Source: Microbacteriaceae bacterium
Lineage (GTDB): Bacteria > Actinomycetota > Actinomycetes > Actinomycetales > Microbacteriaceae
DNA: 64,000 bases
Direction of reading: 5' to 3'
Assembly: GCA_003852775.1 (NCBI GenBank)
Contig: RDDZ01000014.1
Location: 1-64,000, forward strand
Part shown: piece by piece, positions 18,193 through 27,432 of the stretch
Layout: each line of letters opens with the position of its first letter
Position numbering within the stretch: position 1 is the first letter of the stretch
Translations under genes and position numbers: made by a program
The notes under the pieces: generated by a model
What the model was told of the DNA's origin: nothing
What the model saw: the letters and a program-made list of their open reading frames with translations, nothing else
Database searches by the model: none

Positions 18193-18340
18193 GCGACGCG
18201 TCTCGAGACCACCGCGAGGTGATCACTCGGTGAGTGGTCTCGAGACGCGTCCGCTTCGCGGGCGCTCCTCGACCACCTGGTGAGGCAGCGGGCGCTCCTC
18301 GACCACCGGGCGTCGCTACGCGGGCCGGGCGCCGCTACGC
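18169..18340. repeat. cluster of REP-like palindromes (copies 2, 3 and a partial) between convergent genes
   Basis: GGTGGTCGAGGAGCGCCGCCGTAGGCGACGCGTCTCGAGACCACC (18169-18213), GTGGTCTCGAGACGCGTCCGCTTCGCGGGCGCTCCTCGACCACC (to 18277), partial repeats to about 18340. Confidence 0.85.
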
Positions 18341-19234
18341 GGGCCGGCCGCCGATCGCGGTGACGGCCTGCGCCGCCACGTGCACGGCGGCGGATGCGGC
18401 GGCGACGGGATCACCCGCGCGCAGCCACGAGGCGATGAAGCCCGCGATGAACGCGTCGCCCGCACCCGTCGGGTCGACGGCGTCGACCGCGGGCGCCGGC
18501 ACGGCGACGGGCTCGGCGCCGTCCGCGACCACGAGCACGCCCTGGACGCCGCGCGTGAGCGCCACCACCGGGAACGTCGCGCCGAGCGTCCGCGCCGCAT
18601 CCGCGGGATCGGCGACGCCCGTCAGCAGCCGCGCCTCCTCGGCGCTCAGGAACACGGCACGCGCACCCTCGATCGCCGACAGGAAGCGCTCGGCCCCGAA
18701 ATCGGAGATGAACCCGATCGAACCGGGGTTGACCGACACCGGCACCCCGGCATCCGCTGCCCGCGCGAGCACCTCGCGCGTGCCCTCGAGGCCGAAGCCG
18801 TCGACGACGCTGTAGCCGCTCACATGCAGGAGCGCCGCATCCGCGAGCAGCCCCTCGGTGACGGATGCCGCCCGCAGCAGCGAGTTCGCCCCGCGGTCGG
18901 TGAGCATCGAGCGGTCGTGGCCCTGCACGAGGATCACGATCGCGCCGGTCGTCGCCTCGGGCTCGACCTGCAGGTGCGGGGTGACGCCCGCGGCGGTCAG
19001 CTCGGCGGCGTGTGCCGCCGCGTCGTGCCCGCCGACCGCCGCGACGAAGTCGACCGCCGCGCCCTGCGACGCGAGCCACACGGCCGTGTTGGCAGCCGAC
19101 CCGCCCGAGGTGTTCCGGATGGTCGCCGTCGTGTCGGTGTCGGCGCGGATGGCCTCGCGCGGCACGACGACGATGTCGTTGATTAGGTCGCCGACGATGA
19201 CGACCCGGTCGCGGCTCACGGCCAGGCGACTCAC
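18335..19234 (-). CDS. psuK: PfkB family kinase, probable pseudouridine kinase
   Basis: 'DPTGAGDAFIAGF' PfkB motif; GTG start overlaps the psuG stop by 4 nt. Confidence 0.82.
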   Translation of the reverse strand: MSRLAVSRDRVVIVGDLINDIVVVPREAIRADTDTTATIRNTSGGSAANTAVWLASQGAAVDFVAAVGGHDAAAHAAELTAAGVTPHLQVEPEATTGAIVILVQGHDRSMLTDRGANSLLRAASVTEGLLADAALLHVSGYSVVDGFGLEGTREVLARAADAGVPVSVNPGSIGFISDFGAERFLSAIEGARAVFLSAEEARLLTGVADPADAARTLGATFPVVALTRGVQGVLVVADGAEPVAVPAPAVDAVDPTGAGDAFIAGFIASWLRAGDPVAAASAAVHVAAQAVTAIGGRPA

Positions 19235-20151
19235 GGCCGCGGCGCGCGCTTCGCCCAGGCGGTCGCGACATCCGCCGCGACACGCACGTTGTTGCGCGCG
19301 AGGTCGAGGTTGACCTCGAGGCTCTTGCCGCCCGACTCCTCGACGATGAACCCGAGCAGGAACGGCGTGACGGCCTTGCCGCGCACGCCGGCCTCCTCCG
19401 CGGCGGCGAACGCGGTCGCGAGCACGCGGTCGTGCTCGGCCGGGTCCCACTGCTGCTCGAGGGGGATGGGGTTGGCGAGCACGATGCCGCTTCTCGACCC
19501 GAACGCGTCGCGGGCCGCCATGACGGCCGCCACCTCATCCGCGGAGTCGACCTTCCAGTCGAGCTCGTAGCCCGACTCGCGCAGCCAGAACGCGGGGAAC
19601 GCGGTCGTGCCGTAGCCGATGACGGGCACGGAGAGCGTCTCGAGGCGCTCGAGGGTGCCGGGGATGTCGAGCACGCTCTTGACGCCCGCCGACACGACCG
19701 TGACGGGCGAGCTCGCGAGCGTCGTGAGGTCGGCCGACTCGTCGAAGGTCTCGGATGCGCCGCGGTGCACGCCGCCCAGGCCGCCGGTCGCGAAGACGCG
19801 CACCCCGGCGAGGCCCGCGAGGTAGGCCGTCGCGGCGACGGTGGTGGCGCCCGAGCGGCCGAGCGCGGCGAGGATCGGGAGGTCGCGCACCGACGCCTTC
19901 GCGAGGTCCTCCTCGGCGATGCGGCGCACGCCATCCGCGTCGAGCCCGATCTGCGGCACGCCGTCGAGCACGGCGATCGTCGCAGGCGTCACGCCCTTCT
20001 CGCGCAGGAGCTCCTCGAACTCGATCGCGGCCTCGTGGTTGCGCGGGCGCGGGAGGCCGTGGCTGATGATCGTGGACTCGAGGGCGACGACGGGTCGGCC
20101 GTCGGCGAGGGCTGCTTCGACCTCGCGGGAGAGCTGGAAGGCGGTGGTCAT
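19231..20151 (-). CDS. psuG: pseudouridine-5'-phosphate glycosidase
   Basis: 'VALESTIISHGLPRPRN', 'FATGGLGGVHRGA', 'GVKSVLDIPGTLE'. Confidence 0.93.
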   Translation of the reverse strand: MTTAFQLSREVEAALADGRPVVALESTIISHGLPRPRNHEAAIEFEELLREKGVTPATIAVLDGVPQIGLDADGVRRIAEEDLAKASVRDLPILAALGRSGATTVAATAYLAGLAGVRVFATGGLGGVHRGASETFDESADLTTLASSPVTVVSAGVKSVLDIPGTLERLETLSVPVIGYGTTAFPAFWLRESGYELDWKVDSADEVAAVMAARDAFGSRSGIVLANPIPLEQQWDPAEHDRVLATAFAAAEEAGVRGKAVTPFLLGFIVEESGGKSLEVNLDLARNNVRVAADVATAWAKRAPRP

Positions 20152-21854
20152 CCCTCCACGCTAGTGGGCACCGCGGGCACCACCTTGCCGGGGTTGAAGT
20201 TGTCGCCCGGGTCGACCGCCCCGAAGAGGCCGCGCATGACCGCGACGCCCTCGGGCGAGATGTCCTGCTCGATCCACGGCGAGTGCTCGACGCCCACGCC
20301 GTGGTGGTGCGAGATGGTGCCGCCGTGGTCGACGAACGCCTGCTGGATGGCGCTCTTCACGACGTCGTACTCGCCGAGCGGGTCGTCGCCGAAGACGAAC
20401 GCGAAGGTGAAGTAGAGGCACGCACCCGAGTGGTACGAGTGCGAGAGATGGCACATGATCCACCCCTTCGTGCCGATCTCGTCGTACGCGCGCTCGGCCG
20501 CGGCGACGACGCCGTTGTAGAGCGGCAGCAGCTTCGACCACGGGGCCGCCGTCTCCGACACGTCGCCCGCCGCCCCCCGGTCGAGCAGGAAATCGCGCAG
20601 GTAGGGGGTGTCGAACTTCTTCTGGTCGTAGAGCACGCCGGGGCCCGTGCCGACGCCCATGCCGCCGTGCGCCTTCACGATGCGGCCCACGAGCTTCTTC
20701 TGCCGCGCGACGTGCTCGCGCGAGCCCTCGAAGCCGATGAACGAGAGGCAGATCTCGTCGAGCTTCCAGCCCTTCGAGCGCATGAGCGAGGGCAGCACCT
20801 TCTCCGCGAGGAGCGCATCCACGCCGTGGCGCTCCTTGCTCGTCGCCATCGAGAAGCCGGTCTCGCGGGAGTCGGAGACGCGCGTGATGATGGGGGTCGC
20901 ATCCGATTCGGAGATCGCCTGCATCGCCTTCAGGCCCGCCTCCCAGTTCGGGAAGAAGTAGGCCTGGATCTCGCGCTGCTCGGGCACGCGGTGCACCTGC
21001 GCCGTGATCTCGGTGATGACGCCGAGGCGCCCCTCCGAGCCGACGATCATCTCGCGCACGCTCGGCCCCGTCGACGCGGACGGGATGGCCGGGATCACGA
21101 GCACGCCGTCGCGCCCGTCGCGCGAGGGCCGCACGACGCGCACCCCGCGCACGATCTGCGCGATGTCGCCGTACTTGTCGGACTGCATGCCCGAGGAGCG
21201 GGTGGCCGCCCAGCCGCCGATCGTCGAGTGCGTGAAGCTGTCGGGGAAGTGGCCGATCGTCCAGCCCTGCGCGGCGAGCTGCGCCTCGAGGTGCGGGCCG
21301 AGCGCGCCGGCCTCGATGCGCGCGAGCCCCGAGTCGGCGTCGATCTCGAGCACGCGGTTCATGCGGCCCATGTCGAGCGACACGACCGTGCGGCTCTCGC
21401 CCGGGATCGGTTCGAGGCTGCCCGCGATGTTGCTGCCGCCGCCGAACGGGATGAGCACCGCGTTCTCGGCGACCGCCGCGTCGACGACCCGCTGCACCTC
21501 GGCCTCGTCGGCCGGGTACACGACGACGTCGACCGCGCGCTTGATGCGGTTGGACCGGATGCGCACGAGGTCGCGCAGGCTCTTGCCGTAGGTGTGCACG
21601 ACGCGCTCCATGGCATCCGTCGTCACGTGGTCCTCCCCGACGATGCCCGCGAGCGCCGCGGTGAACTCGGGCCGCACGGCCGGCTCGGCGACGTCGATGT
21701 CGTCGAAGGCGGGGGGTTCCGCCTTCTGCGCCGTCGAGAGGTCGAGGCCGACCGCCTGGAGCACGAACGGCGCGAAGCCGGGCTTATCCTCGTGGTGGAA
21801 CCCGACGCCCTCGACGCCCCAGCCCCACCACTTCATGTGCTCGACTGCGGTCAC
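20148..21854 (-). CDS. FAD-binding oxidase, alkyldihydroxyacetonephosphate synthase (AGPS)-like
   Basis: N-terminal 'MKWWGWG', FAD motif 'AVLIPFGGGSNIAGSL', C-terminal 'HGGTISHHHGVG' His triad typical of AGPS. Confidence 0.85.
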   Translation of the reverse strand: MTAVEHMKWWGWGVEGVGFHHEDKPGFAPFVLQAVGLDLSTAQKAEPPAFDDIDVAEPAVRPEFTAALAGIVGEDHVTTDAMERVVHTYGKSLRDLVRIRSNRIKRAVDVVVYPADEAEVQRVVDAAVAENAVLIPFGGGSNIAGSLEPIPGESRTVVSLDMGRMNRVLEIDADSGLARIEAGALGPHLEAQLAAQGWTIGHFPDSFTHSTIGGWAATRSSGMQSDKYGDIAQIVRGVRVVRPSRDGRDGVLVIPAIPSASTGPSVREMIVGSEGRLGVITEITAQVHRVPEQREIQAYFFPNWEAGLKAMQAISESDATPIITRVSDSRETGFSMATSKERHGVDALLAEKVLPSLMRSKGWKLDEICLSFIGFEGSREHVARQKKLVGRIVKAHGGMGVGTGPGVLYDQKKFDTPYLRDFLLDRGAAGDVSETAAPWSKLLPLYNGVVAAAERAYDEIGTKGWIMCHLSHSYHSGACLYFTFAFVFGDDPLGEYDVVKSAIQQAFVDHGGTISHHHGVGVEHSPWIEQDISPEGVAVMRGLFGAVDPGDNFNPGKVVPAVPTSVEG

Positions 21855-22603
21855 TGTCTCTCTCCTTCGGGCGACGGATGCGAGTCGGGCTCAGGCCGCG
21901 ACGCGCTCAGGATACGGGGTGCGTACGCGTCGTGCAGCCGTGCGATGCGGTCTCGGATGCGCGCCGTGAAGGCCACCGCGGACTCCCCCGGCTCGGGGCG
22001 CATGGGCTCGCTGAACACGACGCCGACGGGCAGTCGGCCGGGCTTGGGCCAGCTGCTGCCCCGCGGATGCGCGATGCCGGCGCCGACGAGGGCGACGGGG
22101 ACGACGGGGACGTCCGCGGCGATCGCGAGGGCTGCTGCACCCTGCTTGAAGTGGCCCATCTCGCCCGTCTTGGAGCGCGTGCCCTCGGGGAAGACGAGCA
22201 GCGGGACGCCGCGGTCGAGCAGCGTCTTCGCCGAGACGCTCTTGGGGTTCACGCCGTTGCGGTCGACGGGGAACGCGTTGAAGAAGAGCGCCGTGAGGAC
22301 ACGGCGCCACCATACGTGGAAGAAGTAGTCGGCCGCGGCGCCCGCGGCGAGGTAGCGCGCGAGACGCCGCGGCAGGGCTCCGAGGATGAGGGGCGCGTCG
22401 AGGTGGCTCGAGTGGTTGGCCACCACGACGAAGGCCGTCGGCAGGTCGCGCAGCCGTCGACGCCCGACGACGGCGACCCGCACGACCGACCAGGTCACCG
22501 GTTTGAGGATCCCGCGCTGCGCCACGAAGCGCGCCGCGGCGAGGGTCCTCGAGGTGAACCTGTCGCGCCGCGCGGCCGGGGGGTCCGCGGTGCTCGACAC
22601 CAT
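21851..22603 (-). CDS. lysophospholipid acyltransferase (PlsC family)
   Basis: 'VVANHSSHLDAPLI' HX4D and 'LLVFPEGTRSKTG' motifs. Confidence 0.92.
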   Translation of the reverse strand: MVSSTADPPAARRDRFTSRTLAAARFVAQRGILKPVTWSVVRVAVVGRRRLRDLPTAFVVVANHSSHLDAPLILGALPRRLARYLAAGAAADYFFHVWWRRVLTALFFNAFPVDRNGVNPKSVSAKTLLDRGVPLLVFPEGTRSKTGEMGHFKQGAAALAIAADVPVVPVALVGAGIAHPRGSSWPKPGRLPVGVVFSEPMRPEPGESAVAFTARIRDRIARLHDAYAPRILSASRPEPDSHPSPEGERQ

Positions 22604-22642
22604 GGGGACAGGGTAGACCGCGAGGATTCCCCAGGTGCGATG

Positions 22643-23416
22643 TCAGTGCGTCGAGTGGCGGGTCCCCGAGAGCTTGCGCGACACCCAGCGCACGGTGCGC
22701 ATCGGCAGGTGCCGCAGCAGCCAGGTGAGGAAGCGGTAGCGCAGGGTCGGGAGCGAGATCGCGCGACCCTTCTCGGCATCCTTGAGGCACGTCGCCACGA
22801 GGTCGTCGGCGTTCAGCCAGAGCCACGACGGGATCGCCGACTTGCGGATCTCGGCGCGGTCGTGGAACTCGGTGTGCACCCAGCCGGGCAGGAGCGCCGT
22901 GACGGTGACGCCCGTGCCGTGCAGGGCGTTCGAGAGGCTCTCGCTGTAGACGCGCATCCACGCCTTGATGGCCGCGTAGAGGCCCATCGAGGTGTAGCCG
23001 GCGACGCTCGCGACGTTGATGATCGTGCCGTGGCCGCGCTCGCGCATCCCCGGGACGGCGGCCGCCGAGAGCACGAGCGGCGCCTGCATCATCACCTGGA
23101 TGGCGTCAGCCGCCTCGTCGAGGTCGGGGTCGGAGAGCTTCGTCTTCATGCCGTAGCCGGCGTTGTTGACGAGCAGCTCGATCGGATGCGCGGCATCCGC
23201 GAGCCGGTCGGCCACGCGCCGCACGTCGTCGGGCTTCCCGAGGTCGGCGACGAGCACCTCGACCTCGCGGCCCGACGCGCGCAGCTCGGCGGCCATCTCC
23301 GCGAGGCGCGGGGCGGTGCGGGCCACGAGCACGAGGTCGTAGCCGCGGGCCGCGAGGGCGCGGGCGAACGCGGCGCCGATGCCGGCGGTACCGCCGGTGA
23401 CGAGAGCGTGTGGCAT
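22643..23416 (-). CDS. SDR family NAD(P)-dependent oxidoreductase
   Basis: 'VTGGTAGIGAAFA', 'NNAGYG', 'YAAIKAW'. Confidence 0.92.
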   Translation of the reverse strand: MPHALVTGGTAGIGAAFARALAARGYDLVLVARTAPRLAEMAAELRASGREVEVLVADLGKPDDVRRVADRLADAAHPIELLVNNAGYGMKTKLSDPDLDEAADAIQVMMQAPLVLSAAAVPGMRERGHGTIINVASVAGYTSMGLYAAIKAWMRVYSESLSNALHGTGVTVTALLPGWVHTEFHDRAEIRKSAIPSWLWLNADDLVATCLKDAEKGRAISLPTLRYRFLTWLLRHLPMRTVRWVSRKLSGTRHSTH

Positions 23417-23488
23417 GGGCCTTACGATACGGTCATCGAGGCGTCCTCACCGTGCGAGGGCGCCCGTCAGGAAGGTCCCCCCGCCACC

Positions 23489-24295
23489 ATGACCAACCGA
23501 GCCTCCGCGACCACGGAGTCCTTCGACGTGCGCGAGTACGCTCGCACGGCGCAGGGCAGCCACCGCGGCGAGATCGACGTCGAGACCCTCGCGCGCACGG
23601 GCCTGCCGTGCGACGCCGTGCGCCTCATCCGCGTGCTGCGCGACCTCGAGCGCGGCACCCTCGACCGGATGCGCAACCTCCTCGTGACGGCGACCCACAA
23701 GGATGCGCGGGTCACCGCGTTCCTGGCGACGTGGGCGTTCGAGAAGTACTGGATCGCCGACGCGCTCGACGCCGTGCTCGACGCGGTGGGCGCCGACACC
23801 TCGCCGCTCACGGGGCCGCCGCGCCGCACGGCCGCCGAGCGCGCCGAGCGCCGGGGGCCCATCCGCCGCGCCCTCGCCGGCAACATCGCGGGCGCGGACA
23901 TCGTGGCCGGCCACATGACGACGGGGCTCGTCGACGAGCTCATCACCCAGGCCGCCTACCGCCGCCTCGGCGACGCGGCCGCCGTGCTGTCGTCGCTCGT
24001 GTCGACCCTCGTCGCGGTGAAGGACCGCCACATCGCCTTCCTCGCCGAGGAAGCCGAGCACAAGCTCGCCGCCTCGGCCCGCGCCGTCCGCCTCGCCCGC
24101 AAGGAGATCGCGCGCGCCGCGTGGCCGATCGGCGCCGCGAGCATCCCCGCCGCCGACCGCTCCTTCTTCGAGGCGTACGTGTTCGGGCAGCCGGGCGGGC
24201 GGGCGGCGGCCGCGCGGATCGGCGAAGGGCTCGCGGCGCTCCCCGGCATGGGCGCCGCATCCGGGGCCACCGTCGTCGCGAGGCTCGTGCCGTGA
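23489..24295 (+). CDS. ferritin-like fold protein with degenerate diiron site (paralogue of 26638-27432)
   Basis: Manual alignment with the downstream ferritin-like protein: 'FLATWAFEKYWIADALDAVL' vs 'FMTMWNREEFWHGEALAAVL'. Confidence 0.75.
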   Translation: MTNRASATTESFDVREYARTAQGSHRGEIDVETLARTGLPCDAVRLIRVLRDLERGTLDRMRNLLVTATHKDARVTAFLATWAFEKYWIADALDAVLDAVGADTSPLTGPPRRTAAERAERRGPIRRALAGNIAGADIVAGHMTTGLVDELITQAAYRRLGDAAAVLSSLVSTLVAVKDRHIAFLAEEAEHKLAASARAVRLARKEIARAAWPIGAASIPAADRSFFEAYVFGQPGGRAAAARIGEGLAALPGMGAASGATVVARLVP

Positions 24296-26619
24296 CGCCG
24301 AAGCGCGCGAAGACGGAGCTCGGCGAGGCCCACGTCTTCCTCACCGGGGCGACGGGCTTCGTGGGCCAGGCCGTGCTCGAGCGCCTGCTGTCGAGCCACC
24401 CCGGCACGACGATCTCGCTGCTCGTGCGCACGAAGGGCTCGGCGGGCGGCGACGACCGCCTGCGCAACCTGCTGCGCAAGCCCGTGTTCCGTGCGTGGCG
24501 CGAGCAGGTCGGCGAGGAGGGCGTCGAGGCGGCCGCGTGCGACCGCATCCGGATCGTCGAGGGCGGCCTCGGCTCGGTGCCGCCGCTGCCCGACGACATC
24601 GACGTCGTCATCCACTCCGCGTCGACGGTGTCGTTCGACCCTCCCATCGACCAGGCGTTCGACACCAACGTCGGCGGGGCGGTGCGGCTCTACGAGGCGC
24701 TGCGCGCGTCCGGCTCCACGCCGCACGTCGTGCACGTGTCGACGTGCTACGTGGGCGGCCTGCGCAAGGGCGTCGTACCGGAGGCGCGCCTCGAGCACGC
24801 GATCGACTGGCGCGCCGAGTACGCGGCCGCGACGTCGGCCCGCGAGCGCATCGAGCTGCTCTCGCGCCACCCGGACAAGCTGCGCGAGTTCATGGACCGC
24901 GCCCGCGCCGAGCACGGCAAGGAGGGGCCGCAGGCGGTCGCCCGCGCGAGCGAGGAGGCGCGCATCGAGTGGGTCACGAAGGCGCTCGTCGACGCCGGCC
25001 GCACGCGCGCCGAGTCGCTCGGCTGGACCGACGTCTACACGCTCACGAAGGCGTTCGCCGAGCGGGCCGCCGAGGAGCTCTGGGCGGGCACAGGCGGCAG
25101 CCTCTCGGTCGTGCGACCGGCGATCATCGAGTCGGCGCTGCGGCATCCGTTCCCGGGCTGGATCGACGGGTTCAAGGTCGCCGACCCGCTCATCCTCGCC
25201 TACGGGCGCGGGCTGCTACCCGAGTTCCCGGGGCTTCCCGACAGCGTGCTCGACCTCATCCCGGTCGACTACGTCGTCAACGCGATCCTCGCGGCGGCCG
25301 CGAATCCGCCGAAGACTGAGCCCGAGTACTTCCACGTGAGCTCGGGCGCCTCGAACCCGCTGCCGTTCCACCGGATGTTCGAGAACGTGCACGCGTACTT
25401 CACGGCGAACCCGATGCCGTCGCCCCGCGGCGGCGAGGTGCGCGTGCCGACGTGGCGCTTCCCGGGAGGCCGCAAGGTCGAGCGGGCGCTCGCACGATCG
25501 CGCACCCGCCTCGAGCGCCGCGAGCGCTGGCTGAACCGGATGCCGTCGACCGCCCGCACGCGCGCCCGGCTCGCCGAGCTCGGCACGAAGCGCAGCGACC
25601 TCGAGACCCTCGAGAACTTCGCCGAGCTCTACCGGGCCTACGTGCAGACCGAGATCATCTTCGACGACGCCAACACGCGGGCCCTGCACGCGGCGATCCC
25701 GACGAGGCTCCAGACCGACCGCGGCTTCGACCTCGCCGCGATCGACTGGGAGGACTACCTGCAGAAGGTGCACTTCCCGGCGATCACGACGCTCACGCGC
25801 GCCTTCGCGCGGCGCCCCGAGGGTTCGCCCTCACCCGAGGGCCGTCCCGCCGTCGAACTGCCCGAGCGCACGGATGTCGTGGCCGTCTTCGACCTCGAGG
25901 GCACGGTCGTCGACACGAACCTCGTGAAGCAGTACCTGTGGGTGCGCTCGTCGGGGTGGGGCTGGGCGGCGTGGCCGGCATCCGTCGTGGCGATCCTCAC
26001 GCGGCTGCCCGCCTACCTGCGGGCCGAGCGGCGCGACCGCGGGGAGTTCATCCGCACGTTCCTCCGCCGCTACGAGGGGATGAGCCAGGCGCGCCTCGAG
26101 CGAACCGTCGACGGAGGTTACGCCGACACGATGCTCGGCCGCACCGCCACCGCCGCGCTCGAGCGGGCCGCCGCCCACCGCGCCGCGGGCCACCGGACCG
26201 TGCTCGTCACCGGGTCGATCGGCACGCTCGCCGAACCCGTCGCCGCCGCGTTCGACGAGGTCGTCGCGGGCGCCATGCACGTGCGCGACGGTCAGCTCAC
26301 GGGCTACCTCGCGCGCCCGCCGCTCGTCGACGAGGCTCGCGCCAACTGGCTGCGGCAGTACGCCGAGCGCGGCGGCTACGACCTCTCCGCCTCCTACGGG
26401 TACGGCGACAGCCACGCCGACCTCGTGTGGCTCGAACTGCTCGGCCACCCCCACGCCGTCAACCCCGACCACCGGCTCGCCCGCGAGGCGGGGCGTCGGC
26501 GGTGGCGGATCGAGACCTGGAAGCCTGGCTCGCGCGCCGCGAACCGTGCTTTGATGGCGTCGAGCACCGCCGCATCCGCATCCGCCCCCGCGCACGAGGA
26601 AGGAGCGGACGGGGGCTGA
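24292..26619 (+). CDS. bifunctional fatty acyl-CoA reductase (NAD-binding_4) - HAD-IB hydrolase fusion
   Basis: 'VFLTGATGFVGQAVLERLL', 'HVSTCYVGG', 'YTLTKAFAE' FAR motifs; C-terminal 'AVFDLEGTVVDTNLVKQYL' and 'GYGDSHADLVWLELLG' HAD motifs. Confidence 0.88.
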   Translation: MTPKRAKTELGEAHVFLTGATGFVGQAVLERLLSSHPGTTISLLVRTKGSAGGDDRLRNLLRKPVFRAWREQVGEEGVEAAACDRIRIVEGGLGSVPPLPDDIDVVIHSASTVSFDPPIDQAFDTNVGGAVRLYEALRASGSTPHVVHVSTCYVGGLRKGVVPEARLEHAIDWRAEYAAATSARERIELLSRHPDKLREFMDRARAEHGKEGPQAVARASEEARIEWVTKALVDAGRTRAESLGWTDVYTLTKAFAERAAEELWAGTGGSLSVVRPAIIESALRHPFPGWIDGFKVADPLILAYGRGLLPEFPGLPDSVLDLIPVDYVVNAILAAAANPPKTEPEYFHVSSGASNPLPFHRMFENVHAYFTANPMPSPRGGEVRVPTWRFPGGRKVERALARSRTRLERRERWLNRMPSTARTRARLAELGTKRSDLETLENFAELYRAYVQTEIIFDDANTRALHAAIPTRLQTDRGFDLAAIDWEDYLQKVHFPAITTLTRAFARRPEGSPSPEGRPAVELPERTDVVAVFDLEGTVVDTNLVKQYLWVRSSGWGWAAWPASVVAILTRLPAYLRAERRDRGEFIRTFLRRYEGMSQARLERTVDGGYADTMLGRTATAALERAAAHRAAGHRTVLVTGSIGTLAEPVAAAFDEVVAGAMHVRDGQLTGYLARPPLVDEARANWLRQYAERGGYDLSASYGYGDSHADLVWLELLGHPHAVNPDHRLAREAGRRRWRIETWKPGSRAANRALMASSTAASASAPAHEEGADGG

Positions 26620-26637
26620 GCCTCCGCCCGGACAGCC

Positions 26638-27432
26638 ATGGCCTTCGACATCGACAGGTACACGACGAACTCCGCCGCCGTCGCGTGGGCCGACCTCGAC
26701 TTCGACGTCTTCGACGAGCACCCGCTGCCCGAGAGCACGCTGCGCACCCTGCGCTACATGTGCGACATCGAGTACCACACGACCTGCTACCTGCGGGACC
26801 TGCTCACGACCCCCTCGCACAACGAACCCGAGGTGGGCGCGTTCATGACGATGTGGAACCGCGAGGAGTTCTGGCACGGCGAGGCGCTCGCGGCCGTGCT
26901 CGCGAAGCACGGCGTCACCGTCGACTACGACGTGCTCAAGGCCACCCGCCTCAAGCTCGGCTGGAAAGACCGCCTCGACCCCGTCAAGCAGTCGATCATG
27001 GGCGGGCTCGTCGGGAACGACTTCGTCGCCGTGCACATGGCGTGGGGAGCCGCGAACGAGTGGTCGGCGAACGCCGCCTACCTGCGCATGGCCGAGCTCG
27101 AGGGCAACCCCGTGCTCGCCGAGCTGCTCAAGCGGATCGCGAAGCAGGAGACCCGGCACGTCGCCTTCTACGCGTCGCAGGCCCGCGACCGGCTGAAGGA
27201 CTCGAAGAAGGCGCAGAAGCTCGCGCGCTTCGCCCTCTCGCGCTTCTGGGGACCGGTCGGCTCCGGTGTCCAGGACGAGGCAGAGGTGACCCACGTCATG
27301 AACCACCTCTTCGCCGGTCCCGAGGGCCGCAAGCTCGTGCGCGACGTCGACTCGCACATCGCGAAGCTGCCCGGCCTCGCCGGCCTCACGATCGTCGAGG
27401 ACTCGCTCGAGAAGCGGGGCATCGCGGCGTGA
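26638..27432 (+). CDS. ferritin-like diiron protein
   Basis: E (DIEYHT), ExxH (EFWH), E (ANEWS), ExxH (ETRH) carboxylate-His ligand pattern. Confidence 0.8.
   Translation: MAFDIDRYTTNSAAVAWADLDFDVFDEHPLPESTLRTLRYMCDIEYHTTCYLRDLLTTPSHNEPEVGAFMTMWNREEFWHGEALAAVLAKHGVTVDYDVLKATRLKLGWKDRLDPVKQSIMGGLVGNDFVAVHMAWGAANEWSANAAYLRMAELEGNPVLAELLKRIAKQETRHVAFYASQARDRLKDSKKAQKLARFALSRFWGPVGSGVQDEAEVTHVMNHLFAGPEGRKLVRDVDSHIAKLPGLAGLTIVEDSLEKRGIAA

Noticed and set aside
18234-18815. 193-aa plus-strand ORF over the REP cluster and psuK
   Set aside because: Starts in repeats and runs antisense to psuK; Ala/Thr/Ser-rich artefact.
20283-22328. 681-aa plus-strand ORF opposite the AGPS-like gene
   Set aside because: GC-driven antisense ORF; no recognisable domain, while the opposite strand has clear FAD oxidase and PlsC motifs.
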